A DNA stretch of 45,591 bases, taken from contig PXRJ01000030.1 of NCBI GenBank assembly GCA_003021705.1, positions 1 through 45,591 on the forward strand. Direction: 5' to 3'. The DNA comes from Halobacteriales archaeon QS_3_64_16. Its GTDB lineage: Archaea > Halobacteriota > Halobacteria > Halobacteriales > Halococcaceae. Positions 1 to 9,064 of the stretch are shown in pieces. The notes under the pieces are model-generated. The model did no database searches. It was not told the DNA's origin and saw only the letters and a list, made by a program, of their open reading frames with translations. The translations under genes were made by a program, and so were the position numbers. The first letter of the stretch is position 1, and each line of letters starts with the position of its first letter.

Positions 1-1
1 G

Positions 2-270
2 GAGGGGGAGGCGCTGCTCGGCGCCTACCGAGACGGCAAACCGATCGAACCGCTGACCGAGCGCCTCGCCGAGCTCGACCTCACCACCGCCTATCAGGTC
101 CAGCGCTACCAGGTCGGACGGTGGCTTGAGTGGGGCGGACGGCTCGCCGGCCACAAGGTCGGGCTCACCTCGGTCGCGATGCAGCGGGCGCTCGGCGTCG
201 GCCAGCCCGACTTCGGCGCGATCCTCGACTCCCACGTCTACCCGGGTTCGACGCCGGTCCCGGTCCCGGA
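2..270 (+). pseudogene. 2-oxopent-4-enoate hydratase (MhpD-type), truncated fragment
   Basis: Frame 2 is open from the window edge and reads as the N-terminal part of a 2-keto-4-pentenoate hydratase/fumarylacetoacetate-fold enzyme. The diagnostic stretches are AYQVQ, GHKVGLTS and GVGQPDFGAILDS, which line up with E. coli MhpD from memory. Homology stops about residue 90, near PVPVPEW, before the acidic metal-binding residues (R-x-E-x-E region) of the family, so no active enzyme can be made. The same frame then runs without a stop into glpB, so the longest reading frame here is a meaningless hydratase-GlpB fusion. The true start lies left of the window. The neighbour on the right is the 3' end of glpA, so this is the left half of a deletion or rearrangement junction (or of an assembly join). 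Confidence 0.75.
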
Positions 271-411
271 GTGGGCGCGAGCGGATCGGCGACGGCGAGC
301 GCCGACGGCGGGGTCAGGATCGATGGCGGCGCTCCCGATAGCGAGAACGGTCGGTCCCGAAGCGCCGAGGAGAGCCAGGCGAAACAAGGGGGCGAGCATG
401 GCGATCAGTGA
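271..411 (+). pseudogene. glpA 3' remnant (glycerol-3-phosphate dehydrogenase subunit A C-terminus)
   Basis: Frame 1 from about 271 to the TGA at 409-411 reads as a hydrophilic, Gly/Ser/Asp-rich tail ending EHGDQ. It overlaps the glpB start codon by 14 nt, the arrangement expected for the end of glpA in a glpABC operon. Upstream of about 270 this frame is only the shadow of the hydratase fragment. The whole catalytic part of glpA (FAD domain and [2Fe-2S] BFD-like domain) is therefore absent. The assignment as glpA rests on position and operon logic, not on a recognisable domain. Confidence 0.5.
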
Positions 412-1663
412 CGACGTGCTCGTGATCGGCGGGGGGCTCGCCGGAGTGAGTAGCGCGCTCGCGGCCGCCCGGCGAGGGGTCAGAGTCCGACTGATCTCCC
501 ACAAGAAGAGCACGCTGCGTAACGCCAGCGGGCTGATCGACCTATTGGGGTACGCCGACGGGGAGATTGTCGTCGATCCCTTCGAAGCGATCCCGGCACT
601 TCCCGAGGGTCATCCCTACGAGCGAGTCGGCGTCGAAGGAGTTCGGGAAAGCTTCTCGCTGTTCGACGAGGCAGTCGGCGAGAGTTACTTGGGAGCCCAC
701 ACCGATCGCAACGCGCTGGTCCCGACCTACGGCGGTACGGTGAAACCGACCGCTCGGTATCCGGTGAGTACCGCCGCGGGCCTCGCGAGCGATTTGCGTT
801 CGACGCTGTTGGTCGGGTTCGAGGGGCTATCGGCCTTCGACGCGCCACTCGCTGCACAGCATCTCCGAGCGGCGGGCGTCCCATTCAACGTTCGCGGCAC
901 GAGTATAGCGTTCCCGAAGCGGTTCAGATCGGACGCGACGGCGATGCGCTTCGGGCGGGCGCTCGACCGCGACGAACCGGCCGAGAACGGCGAGATACAC
1001 ACGAGGAGGGCGCTCGTCGAGAGGGTGAAAGATCACCTCGACGACGCCGAGCGAGTCGGGTTCCCGGCGCTACTGGGCGAGGATAGCCCCGAAGAGGTGC
1101 GGGGATCGCTCGAATCGGCGTTAGGCGCTGACGTCTTCGAGGTGCCGATGGGCCCGCCCAGCCTCCCGGGGCTGCGCCTCGAGGACCGGCTGTACGAGGC
1201 ACTCGACGACGCGGGCGTGCGCGTCACGACGGGCAACCCAGTGGTGGAATTCGATACCGAGGACGGTCGAATAACGACCGTCTACACCGACCGGGGTGGT
1301 CAACGGCTCCCCTTCGAAGCGAAACAGGTCGTCCTCGCCACCGGCGGTCTGATCGGCAAGGGCGTCCAGTCGAACCGGGAGGGAGTCTACGAACCGGTCT
1401 TCGACTGTCACGTCTCCCACCCCGAGGAGCGCTCGGAGTGGTCTCGCGAGGGGGCGTTCGACGACCACCCCTTCGCCCGCTTTGGCCTAAGCGTCGATCG
1501 GGATATGCAGCCGTTGGACGCCGAGGAGAACGTCGAATACGCGAACCTCCGGGCCGCCGGCAGCGTGCTCGGGGGCTACGACCTGGCGCTCGAGAAATCC
1601 GGCAGCGGCGTCTCGATCGCGACCGGCTACGCTGCCGGCCGAGCCGCAGGGGAGTACGCGTGA
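398..1663 (+). CDS. glpB: anaerobic glycerol-3-phosphate dehydrogenase subunit B
   Basis: This 421-residue flavoprotein is subunit B of the membrane-associated GlpABC complex, which oxidises glycerol 3-phosphate to dihydroxyacetone phosphate and passes electrons to the quinone pool. The N-terminus carries a Rossmann FAD motif, VIGGGLAG at residues 9-16. The C-terminal part (VVLATGGLIGKG, later GSVLGGYD) is typical of GlpB. I chose the ATG at 398 because it sits directly before the beta-strand of the FAD motif; the frame is open further upstream only because of the fused hydratase fragment. glpC follows 88 nt downstream. In E. coli GlpB joins the catalytic GlpA to GlpC, so loss of the adjacent glpA raises the question of its partner; the GlpA-like protein at 3304 is the local candidate. 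Confidence 0.9.
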   Translation: MAISDDVLVIGGGLAGVSSALAAARRGVRVRLISHKKSTLRNASGLIDLLGYADGEIVVDPFEAIPALPEGHPYERVGVEGVRESFSLFDEAVGESYLGAHTDRNALVPTYGGTVKPTARYPVSTAAGLASDLRSTLLVGFEGLSAFDAPLAAQHLRAAGVPFNVRGTSIAFPKRFRSDATAMRFGRALDRDEPAENGEIHTRRALVERVKDHLDDAERVGFPALLGEDSPEEVRGSLESALGADVFEVPMGPPSLPGLRLEDRLYEALDDAGVRVTTGNPVVEFDTEDGRITTVYTDRGGQRLPFEAKQVVLATGGLIGKGVQSNREGVYEPVFDCHVSHPEERSEWSREGAFDDHPFARFGLSVDRDMQPLDAEENVEYANLRAAGSVLGGYDLALEKSGSGVSIATGYAAGRAAGEYA

Positions 1664-1751
1664 GCCCCCTTCCGACCGGGTGGTCGCCCGAAGAGAGAGC
1701 CAACCGAGAACAGGCGCGAGAACAATCGACCGCCACAGTGAGAACGACGAC

Positions 1752-3137
1752 ATGAGCACACCCGAATCCGATCCGACGCCCGACGAGCACGAGAGCGAGA
1801 CCGACTTCGACCCCGCGGAGGTCTTTGAGGACCCGACCGAGATGGATCTCAGACCCGGGGCCGATAGTTGCTATAAGTGTTCGACCTGCGATACATCCTG
1901 TCCGGTCGCGGAGGTCGACGACGATTTTCCCGGCCCGAAGTTCCAGGGCCCCGAGCAGTGGCGGCTCAAGCAGGGCGACGATCAGGACATCGACCCGTCG
2001 ATCACCGACTGTTCGAACTGCATGCGCTGTGATAACGCCTGTCCGTCCTCGGTGCCCCTCAGCCAGATGCACAACACCGCTCGCGGGGAGTACGTCGAAG
2101 GGCAAGCGCCCTCGTTGTGGAACTTCGAGGATTCGCTCGCGGCCGGCGAGTACCGCGAGGCCCTGTCCCACCTTCGCGATGTGCCCTCGGAAATCTCGAT
2201 CGAGTTCTGCCGCAATCGCGTGCTGTCGAACTACGGTACGCTCGCGGGACTCGGAAGCAAGGTGCCCCGGCTGGCGAACCTAGTGATGGGCAATCGAGTC
2301 ATCAGGGAGGTGAACGACCGGTTCTTCGGCATCGCGGGCGAGCGGGAGTTCCCGGAGTTCGCCGACCAGACGTTCAGAGAGTGGTGGCGCGAGCGCGGCG
2401 GGCCGAAAGTCGAAAGCGAGGACAAACGGGTCGCGTACTTCCACGGCGATTACTCGAATTACAACACCCCCGAGGTGGCGAAAGCGATGGTCAGGGTCTA
2501 CGAACAGTTCGGCTACGAGATCAGAGTGCCGACCCAGCGGTGTTCGGGCACGCCGATGTTCGCGAACGGCATGTTGCGTGATGCCCGGCGGGCCGCGGAA
2601 GTCAACGTCTCGAACCTCTCCGAGTTCGTCCATCAGGGCTACGACGTCATCGCTTCTTGTACGTCGTGTTCGATGGCGCTGCGCCAGGAGTACCCCGAAC
2701 TGTTCGACTTCGAGGGCACCCGAGAGGTTTCGATCCACACCTACGAAGCACTCGAATACCTCCGCATCCACGAGGATTTGGAAGAGAAGCTACACGAGTC
2801 GGAAGCCGACTTCCCGGATCTGGCCTACCACGCGCCGTGTCACGCCAGGAATCAGGGCCTCGACCGGCAGGCCGTCGAGCTCTTCGGCGAACTCGATAGC
2901 GTCGCAGTCGAGGACGTCGGCGACTCCTGTTCTGGCATCTCGGGGACCTATGGCTGGAAATCGGAGAAATACGAGACATCCATGGAGATCGGTGCAGAGA
3001 TGTTCGAGCACATGGAAGACGCCGCAGGCGAGACCGGCCTCACGGAGTGTCCGACCTGTGCGATGCAGATGGGCCACGGCACAGGGTACGACATCCGCCA
3101 TCCCCTCGAAGTGCTAGAGGCCGCGCTCGTGGACTGA
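1752..3137 (+). CDS. glpC: anaerobic glycerol-3-phosphate dehydrogenase subunit C (iron-sulfur)
   Basis: This 461-residue electron-transfer and membrane-anchoring subunit has two ferredoxin-type [4Fe-4S] motifs of the form CxxCxxCxxxC, at C40/C43/C46/C50 and C87/C90/C93/C97. Two cysteine-rich CCG domains follow, with C-SGTPMFANGM ... CTSC in the first and HAPCH ... DSCSGISG ... CPTC in the second, as in heterodisulfide-reductase-like quinone-linked subunits. The ATG at 1752 (MSTPESD) starts an acidic linker typical of haloarchaeal GlpC; in-frame codons back to 1680 overlap the end of glpB and lack similarity. It is co-directional with glpB and probably cotranscribed. Confidence 0.92.
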   Translation: MSTPESDPTPDEHESETDFDPAEVFEDPTEMDLRPGADSCYKCSTCDTSCPVAEVDDDFPGPKFQGPEQWRLKQGDDQDIDPSITDCSNCMRCDNACPSSVPLSQMHNTARGEYVEGQAPSLWNFEDSLAAGEYREALSHLRDVPSEISIEFCRNRVLSNYGTLAGLGSKVPRLANLVMGNRVIREVNDRFFGIAGEREFPEFADQTFREWWRERGGPKVESEDKRVAYFHGDYSNYNTPEVAKAMVRVYEQFGYEIRVPTQRCSGTPMFANGMLRDARRAAEVNVSNLSEFVHQGYDVIASCTSCSMALRQEYPELFDFEGTREVSIHTYEALEYLRIHEDLEEKLHESEADFPDLAYHAPCHARNQGLDRQAVELFGELDSVAVEDVGDSCSGISGTYGWKSEKYETSMEIGAEMFEHMEDAAGETGLTECPTCAMQMGHGTGYDIRHPLEVLEAALVD

Positions 3138-3303
3138 CCTCGACTATCGAGACTGGTTCCGCCGGGGTCTTTTCCGCGTCTGTATCCTAAACGACAGCAA
3201 CGATGACGAACGAGTCGCGACCGTGCGAACCGCTGGAGCGTACTCGGGAAACGAACGTCGTGGACGACGGTAGGCGATCGAGGACCGAGGCTTGGTGGGA
3301 ACG

Positions 3304-4527
3304 ATGACCGACACCGACGTGCTCGTGATCGGCGGCGGGGGAACCGGTGTCGGGGTCGCCCGCGATCTCGCGATGCGGGGGATCGAGATCACCCTCTGTG
3401 AGCGTGACGGATTAGGGGGGGGAACCAGCGGTCGCTCGCACGGCTTGCTACACAGCGGTGCTCGCTACGCCGAATCCGACCCCGAGGGCGCTCGGGAGTG
3501 CATCCCCGAGAGTCGGACTCTCAAACGTATCGCGGGCGAGTGCATCCGCGATTCAGGGGGCTATTTCCTCCAGGTCGCCGGGGACGACCCGGCGTACTTC
3601 GATGAGAAACGCAGGGCCTGCGAGGAGGTCGGCATCGATTTCGAGGTTCTCTCCGGTGAGGACGCTCGCGAGGCGGTGCCCGCGCTCTCCCCGGACGTCG
3701 AGCGCGTCATGGAGGTCCCGGATGGACTGATCTACCCCTCGCGGCTCGTCGCGGCGACCGCCCGGAGCGCACAGGAGCACGGCGCGCACGTCCACACCCA
3801 CGCGCCCGTGAGCGACCTCCACGTCGAGAACGGACATATCACCGGCGCGACGGTCAGTGGTATAGACAGTAACACTGGAAAGCGAATCGACGCCGAGTAC
3901 GTCGTGAACGCGACGGGCGCGTGGGCCGGACGACTGGACGAGCGCCTCGCGATCGAGATGGAGCCGGCCAAGGGAGTCATGGTCGCCGTGCCGTTCGACG
4001 GGCTCGATCGCGTGTTGAATCGCTGTCGCGAGCCCGACGATGGCGACATCGTGATTTCCCACCCCGAGCAAGCTATACTCGGCACGACGAGCGTCCCGGT
4101 CGACGATCCCGAGGAGTACGACCAGGAGGACTGGGAGGTAGAGCAGGTGATCGAGGAGTGTGCGGCGATGCTCCCCGGACTCGAAGATCGCGAGCCGGAA
4201 CGAGTCTACTGGGGCGTCAGGCCGCTGTATGCGCCCGACGAGGCCGAGCGCGAGCAGCGAGGGATCTCGCGTGGGTTCTTTTTGCTCGATCACAAGGCAC
4301 GGGACGATCTCGGCGGGATCTGCTCGATCGTCGGCGGCAAACTGACGACCCACCGGCTGATGGCCGAGGCAGTCGCCGATCACGTGGCCGAGCGCCTCGG
4401 CGTCGAGGCCGCCTGTCACACCGCCGAGGAGACACTACCCGGTGCCGACGACCCCGCGCTGCTCGATCGATACGTCGGGGAGTTCGACGCGCGCGGCCCC
4501 GCCGACGAGGACGTCCTCGGGGTCTGA
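3304..4527 (+). CDS. GlpA-like FAD-dependent glycerol-3-phosphate dehydrogenase, short form
   Basis: This 407-residue DAO-fold flavoprotein has the FAD motif VIGGGGTG (residues 8-15), the GlpA/GlpD signature GGGTSGRSHGLLHSGARYA, the FAD-contact NATGAWAG, and a C-terminal IVGGKLTTHRLMAE. This identifies it as the catalytic glycerol-3-phosphate dehydrogenase family. It lacks the C-terminal BFD-like [2Fe-2S] domain (CxCxxV) of full GlpA, stopping at about residue 407 where full-length proteins run past 540. The ATG at 3304 directly precedes the FAD strand; a TTG at 3292 would add only four residues. It follows glpC by 166 nt. It may serve as the A subunit here, replacing the glpA lost upstream, or act on another polyol phosphate. 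Confidence 0.8.
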   Translation: MTDTDVLVIGGGGTGVGVARDLAMRGIEITLCERDGLGGGTSGRSHGLLHSGARYAESDPEGARECIPESRTLKRIAGECIRDSGGYFLQVAGDDPAYFDEKRRACEEVGIDFEVLSGEDAREAVPALSPDVERVMEVPDGLIYPSRLVAATARSAQEHGAHVHTHAPVSDLHVENGHITGATVSGIDSNTGKRIDAEYVVNATGAWAGRLDERLAIEMEPAKGVMVAVPFDGLDRVLNRCREPDDGDIVISHPEQAILGTTSVPVDDPEEYDQEDWEVEQVIEECAAMLPGLEDREPERVYWGVRPLYAPDEAEREQRGISRGFFLLDHKARDDLGGICSIVGGKLTTHRLMAEAVADHVAERLGVEAACHTAEETLPGADDPALLDRYVGEFDARGPADEDVLGV

Positions 4528-4690
4528 TCAGACGACTGCGGTCGGCCAATACGGTATCTCACCGGCAGTTCGAAGCCCATGGCCGAACGTGCCGGTCAGT
4601 TCTCGGGCGTTCGACGACGGGAAGCCAACCGTCCGAAGCCGTCCAAGACCATCCAGTGGCTTCAAATGGTCCAAGATTCAAGAGTCAGAT

Positions 4691-5017
4691 ATGGAGAGTC
4701 GGCAGAACGATCGTTCGGGAGCCGGCGTTCGATCGCCTGTGTCCCCGGAGCGAGAGCAGGACGCGACGACCGCCACGGAGCGATCGGACGACTGGATGCA
4801 GCCGGGCGATAGGCGGCTGCTCGACTCGCTCCGTCGGGACGGTCCCGAATCCCGTCCGCTGCTGGCCGCTCGGATCGGGATGCACCTGAAGTACGCGCGC
4901 AAACGGTGTGAGGCACTCGAAGCACGCGAACTCGTCCGCTCGCGGGACGGACGCCGGTACGAACTGACCGAGCGCGGCGAGTGCTATCTCGAGGAGCTCG
5001 ACTCGGAGCCGAAGTAG
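4691..5017 (+). CDS. winged-helix DNA-binding protein, PhiH1-repressor-like
   Basis: A 108-residue protein. Residues 1-34 are a hydrophilic tail; the rest is a winged helix-turn-helix of the haloarchaeal PhiH1-repressor type (DWMQPGDRRLLDSLR, then IGMHLKYARKRCEALEARELV, then the wing RYELTERGECYLEEL). It is probably a small transcription factor; the target is unknown. The ATG at 4691 was chosen because everything upstream in frame is low-similarity arginine-rich shadow sequence. It lies between the glp genes (same strand) and ggt (convergent). Confidence 0.7.
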   Translation: MESRQNDRSGAGVRSPVSPEREQDATTATERSDDWMQPGDRRLLDSLRRDGPESRPLLAARIGMHLKYARKRCEALEARELVRSRDGRRYELTERGECYLEELDSEPK

Positions 5018-5114
5018 CAGAGCTTCGCTCACCGGTCGTCCGCCGGTAGTTCGATAGGCTTAGACAGCCGGTTCAATCGAGAATCGATCGGATCGAGTCA
5101 GGGTAGGATCAGGA

Positions 5115-6743
5115 TCAGTAGCCGATCGCGACGCCGTCCTTTCTGGGCTCGGTCGCACCCGAGAGCACGCCCTCACAGTAGCGCGCGAACTGGCCGCCGC
5201 CGAACCCGACCGGCGGTTCGACGGTGACGTCGTGACCGCGGCGGGCGAGGTGGGTAAGTACCTCCGAATCGATCCGTGACTCGACGGCCAGCCGACCGTC
5301 CTCGCGGTAGCGCCACCGGGGCCTGTCGAGTGCAGCTTGTAAGGAGTCGTCGCCATCGAGCAGGTGCGAGAGGACCTGGAGGTGGCCCTGGGGCTGCATG
5401 TACCCGCCCATGACGCCAAAGGCGAGCCAGTCCTCCTCGTCTAACTTCGCGAGCCCGGGGATCAGCGTGTGGAACGGGCGCTTGCCCGGCTCTAAGGAAT
5501 TGGGGTGGCCGGGGTCGAGCGAGAAGGATGCCCCGCGATTCTGCAGGGCGACGCCAGTATCGCCCGCGACGAGACCGCTGCCGAAGCCCGCGAAGCGGGA
5601 GTTGATATACGAGACGACGTTGCCCGCCTCGTCGGCGACACACAGCAGGACGGTATCGGCATCCTCGGCACCGGAATCGGGCATCCCGACGCCGATCTCG
5701 CTGGAGTCGGTCGCTCGGTCGGTAATGTCCCCGGCACGGTCGGCGGCGTAGGACTTCTCGTGGAGAGGGGGCACGGGTTCGTACTCCGGGTCGGTGACGT
5801 AGTGATGGCCGTCGTGGAAAGCGCGTTTCATCGCCTCGGCGAAGTAGTGGATCGAGTCACTCGACCCTGGTGCATTATCGCCGGCATTTAGGGCTTCGGC
5901 GAGGTTGAGTGCTTCGAGCGCGAGGGGGCCCTGGTTGTTCGGGCCCAGCTCGTAGACTTCCGCCCCGTTGTAGGTCGTCGAGATCGGGTCGACGAACTCG
6001 GGCTCGAAGGCCACGAGGTCTTCTTGTGTGAGGAAGCCGCCCTTTTGCTGGACTTCCTCAACGATCGCCTCGCCGACCGGCCCCTCGTAGAAGACGTCGG
6101 CTCCCTCCTCGGCGATGCGCTCCATCGTCCGCCCGAGTCGCTCCAGGCGCACCTCTTCGCCGGCTCGCGGGGCGCGATCGCCGGTGAGAAAGGCCTCTCG
6201 GGCGTGGGCGTCGGTGAAGAGATCGTCGGCGGCTCGCCAGTGATGGGCGATCACCGGCGAGACCGGGAAACCCTCGGTCGCGTAGGTAATAGCGGGTTCG
6301 AGCGCGTCGGCGAGGGGAAGGGTTCCCAGTTCCTCGATGGTGGCCTCCCAACCCCGGGCGGTGCCGGGCACGGTCACGGTATGGGGGCCAGTAAATGGCA
6401 TCTCGGCGTCCGCGGGGTCTTCCTCGGGACCGGCGACCGACTCTCGAACGTTTTCGATCGTCGCTTCGCCCGGCGCACCCCCACAGCTCCGCAGGCCGCC
6501 GACTTCGCCGTCTGCGGTCCGGTAGAGCGCGAAAACGTCACCGCCCAGTCCGGTGGAGGTTGGTTCGGTGACGTTGAGCGCCGCAGCAGTAGCGACGGCG
6601 GCGTCGAAGGCGTTACCTCCCTCACGGAGAATCGAGATGCCCGCCTCGGCGGCCAGTGGCTGGCTCGTCGCGACCATACCTTGGGAGGCATAGGCTACCG
6701 ACCGGCGGGAGGCGAAGCGATCGAGGTCGGCCGTGTCGTCCAT
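5115..6743 (-). CDS. ggt: gamma-glutamyltransferase (Ntn-hydrolase)
   Basis: This 542-residue Ggt cleaves gamma-glutamyl bonds (glutathione, gamma-glutamylcysteine, gamma-glutamyl peptides). The family is made as a proenzyme that self-cleaves to expose a threonine. Seen here: the N-terminal ATSQPLAAEAGISILREGGNAFDAAVA and TGLGGD motifs, then the small-subunit start AD-T-VLLCVADEAGNVVS with the predicted catalytic Thr364. GSGLVAGDTGVALQNRGASF, the KRPFHTL motif and GVMGGYMQPQGHLQV follow. The ATG at 6743 is preferred over an upstream TTG at 6761. No signal peptide is visible, so the enzyme is probably cytoplasmic, which fits uptake of peptides by the transporter next door. It is divergent from the DUF1028 gene. 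Confidence 0.93.
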   Translation of the reverse strand: MDDTADLDRFASRRSVAYASQGMVATSQPLAAEAGISILREGGNAFDAAVATAAALNVTEPTSTGLGGDVFALYRTADGEVGGLRSCGGAPGEATIENVRESVAGPEEDPADAEMPFTGPHTVTVPGTARGWEATIEELGTLPLADALEPAITYATEGFPVSPVIAHHWRAADDLFTDAHAREAFLTGDRAPRAGEEVRLERLGRTMERIAEEGADVFYEGPVGEAIVEEVQQKGGFLTQEDLVAFEPEFVDPISTTYNGAEVYELGPNNQGPLALEALNLAEALNAGDNAPGSSDSIHYFAEAMKRAFHDGHHYVTDPEYEPVPPLHEKSYAADRAGDITDRATDSSEIGVGMPDSGAEDADTVLLCVADEAGNVVSYINSRFAGFGSGLVAGDTGVALQNRGASFSLDPGHPNSLEPGKRPFHTLIPGLAKLDEEDWLAFGVMGGYMQPQGHLQVLSHLLDGDDSLQAALDRPRWRYREDGRLAVESRIDSEVLTHLARRGHDVTVEPPVGFGGGQFARYCEGVLSGATEPRKDGVAIGY

Positions 6744-6830
6744 GGTATCCTTTAGCAGCAATCGCTGTTAGTACCCCCACCGGATGAATTCGGGTCTGAG
6801 TTGATGCCGGCCGGCGATCTGGGCACCCAC

Positions 6831-7547
6831 ATGACGTTCTCGGTTTGTACGCGCGTCGAGGGAGACGAGAGAACGAGCTTCGGCATCGGCGTCGCGACCG
6901 ACGCACCGGCCGTCGGAGCACTCGCCCCCTTCGTCGACGAAGGGGGAGCGATCTGTACCCAGAGTTTCGTCAACGTCCGCCTGGGACGACGAGGAATTTC
7001 GCTCCTCTCCGATCTCGCGGTCGGCGACGTGCTCGACGGACTGCTCGCTCAGGACGAGCGCAGCGACCTCCGGCAAGTCCACGGCCTCGACGCTCGGGGC
7101 GACGCCTATGCCTTCTCCGGCGAGAACTGCGAGGAGTGGTTCGGCCACCGGGTAGAGGAAGGGACAGGCACCACCGCGGCGGGGAACATGCTCGCGAACG
7201 GCGAGACGCTCGACGCCGCGATCGAGGCGCTCAATAGGGATCGAGAAGCGAATGCGGCGACCGCGGAGGCGAGCACGGGCACGGGGACCGACGATGCGGA
7301 CGAGGCCGAACTCACCGACCGGCTGATCGACGCGCTGGCGGCCGGGGTGGAGGCCGGCGGCGACAAACGAGGACACAGCTCCGCGGCGATTTCGGTGTGG
7401 GGCCCCGAGACGACGGCCTACCACGATCTGCGGGTCGATCACCACGACGAGCCGGTCGTGGAGCTACGGCGCGTCCACGACGCGGCCAGAGCCCGGAGCG
7501 AAGCGGCGGACTTCGACGAGGACTCCAAGTCGCGGATCTTCGACTGA
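6831..7547 (+). CDS. DUF1028 family protein (Ntn-hydrolase-like)
   Basis: A 238-residue protein matching DUF1028: MTFSVCTRV at the N-terminus, GIGVATDAPAVGALAPFVDEGGAICTQ, RGISLLSDL, then DARGDAYAFSG, GHRVEEG and AAGNMLANGETLDAA, and near the end AGGDKRGHSSAA. The family is thought to have an Ntn-hydrolase fold, and in bacteria its genes often lie beside peptide ABC transporters and amidohydrolases. The ATG at 6831 puts the conserved TFS strand at residue 2, where an Ntn nucleophile would be exposed; a start at 6804 would add nine residues of no similarity. It lies between ggt (divergent) and the transporter (convergent). The substrate is unknown. Confidence 0.85.
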   Translation: MTFSVCTRVEGDERTSFGIGVATDAPAVGALAPFVDEGGAICTQSFVNVRLGRRGISLLSDLAVGDVLDGLLAQDERSDLRQVHGLDARGDAYAFSGENCEEWFGHRVEEGTGTTAAGNMLANGETLDAAIEALNRDREANAATAEASTGTGTDDADEAELTDRLIDALAAGVEAGGDKRGHSSAAISVWGPETTAYHDLRVDHHDEPVVELRRVHDAARARSEAADFDEDSKSRIFD

Positions 7548-7642
7548 GGAGGTCGCTACCGGGTTTCGATACGTTCGATACCAGGTGTCGGTACTCCGCG
7601 ATCGATGGGCTGTATCGGACCCCGAAGCGATGAGATCGAAAC

Positions 7643-9064
7643 TCAGAGCACGTCCGGGTCGCCTGGCATCTCCGGATCGACGCGGTGACACGCAACGTGG
7701 CCGCCTTCGGTCGGGGTGTCACGAGGGGTCTCATCCTCACACGGCGAGGGGAAAGCCTCGGTGACGGTCGTTTTGGCTGCTTCCGTTTCACCGTTCGCGA
7801 GGCGAGCGGCCGCGTTCTCGATCGCCTTTCGAGCGTTGGCCGGGAGTTGGGCGTCGGTATCGGGGACGAAACGCTCGGTGATGCGGGTCGCGACCGCGTC
7901 GTTGTCGGTCGCGGCCGACTCGGCGCTCAGTCGTGTTCGGATCGCCTCGGGATCGATCTCCTCGCCCAGGACGCGATTCCGGAAGGTAAAGGCCGATTTG
8001 AACTCCGCCTGGGTTCCGGCCCACTCCGCGGGCGGGATGACGGCCGGACAGCGCGTGTGAAATCGACAACCGGAGGGCGGGTCAGCCGGCGAGGGAACCG
8101 TCCCTTCCAGTACCGTCCGATCGGTGCGTGCGGCGGGGTCGATGCGCGGGACCGCGGAGAGTAACGATTTCGTGTAGGGATGGCGCGGGTTCGCGAACAG
8201 TTCCTCGACTGGCGCGGTCTCGATTATCTCCCCGAGGTACATCACGGCTACCCGGTCGGCGACGTGGCGCACCACCGAGAGGTCGTGCGTAACAAAGCAG
8301 AGCGCGAGATCGAGTTCGGTCTGGAGATCGTCGAGCAGATCTAAGATCTGGGCCTGAACCGAGACATCGAGTGCGCTCACGGGTTCGTCGGCGACGATCA
8401 GCTCCGGGGAGAGCGTGAGCGCGCGGGCGACGCCGACGCGCTGTTGCTGGCCCCCGGAGAACTGCCGGGGGTAGCGGTCGAGATGGCCCTCCTTGAGCCC
8501 GACCAGCCCCAGTAGCTCCCGCACGCGCTCGGTGCGCTCCTCGTCGCTCTCGCCGATGCCGTGGACCTCCATCGGCGCTTTGAGTATCTCGCCGACGGTC
8601 TGGCGCGGGTTCAGCGAGGCCAGCGGGTCCTGAAAGACCATCTGGAGGTCACGACGGTAGGGCTGCATCGCCGAGCCCGACAGGCCAGTAATGTCCTCAC
8701 CACGGTACTCGATGTGCCCGCCGGTCACGCTCTCGAGATTGAGCAGCGTCCGGCCCAGCGTACTCTTCCCACAGCCCGATTCCCCGACGACCGCCAGCGT
8801 CTCCCCACGACGCACCTCCAGATCGACCCCGTCGACCGCACGCACCGGACGGGCGTCACCGATGAGATCATCGAGGAAGCCCTCGGACTGGTCGTAGTAC
8901 TTCGAGATATTCCGGGCCGCGAGCAGTGGGGCCTCGGCGTCGGTCGCGTCGGCGTTCGCCTCCCCGCTCGCACTCGTGCCCACATCCGTCTCGGAAGCGG
9001 TCGTTTCGGCGGAGGTCGATTCCGTTTCGGCGGGGGCTGGGGCCGAATCGGTCGACCGGCTCAC
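7643..9064 (-). CDS. oligopeptide/dipeptide ABC transporter ATPase (DppF/OppF type)
   Basis: A 473-residue ATP-binding subunit. A ~45-residue acidic Ser/Thr/Ala tail precedes the ABC domain: Walker [10 protein letters not shown] at residues 94-102, Q-loop VFQDP, signature FSGGQ at 202-206, Walker B LIVADE at 222-227 and H-loop VTHDLS. The C-terminal oligo_HPY domain ([14 protein letters not shown] ... GCRFHTRCP) marks it as the DppF/OppF kind. It continues ~110 residues beyond the usual end with an unrecognised acidic extension. Its start overlaps the end of the DppD-type gene by ATGA, showing a tightly coupled operon. It is the last gene of the transporter operon. Confidence 0.92.
   Translation of the reverse strand: MSRSTDSAPAPAETESTSAETTASETDVGTSASGEANADATDAEAPLLAARNISKYYDQSEGFLDDLIGDARPVRAVDGVDLEVRRGETLAVVGESGCGKSTLGRTLLNLESVTGGHIEYRGEDITGLSGSAMQPYRRDLQMVFQDPLASLNPRQTVGEILKAPMEVHGIGESDEERTERVRELLGLVGLKEGHLDRYPRQFSGGQQQRVGVARALTLSPELIVADEPVSALDVSVQAQILDLLDDLQTELDLALCFVTHDLSVVRHVADRVAVMYLGEIIETAPVEELFANPRHPYTKSLLSAVPRIDPAARTDRTVLEGTVPSPADPPSGCRFHTRCPAVIPPAEWAGTQAEFKSAFTFRNRVLGEEIDPEAIRTRLSAESAATDNDAVATRITERFVPDTDAQLPANARKAIENAAARLANGETEAAKTTVTEAFPSPCEDETPRDTPTEGGHVACHRVDPEMPGDPDVL

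Noticed and set aside
179-1663. Single 494-residue hydratase-GlpB fusion protein
   Set aside because: The hydratase part is an incomplete fold and the region 271-397 in this frame is the shadow of another frame; GlpB starts naturally at 398.
1224-2171. 315-residue minus-strand frame over glpB/glpC
   Set aside because: Antisense shadow of well supported genes; no domain.
3553-4419. 288-residue minus-strand frame over the GlpA-like gene
   Set aside because: Antisense frame produced by GC-rich codon bias; sense gene has clear FAD motifs.
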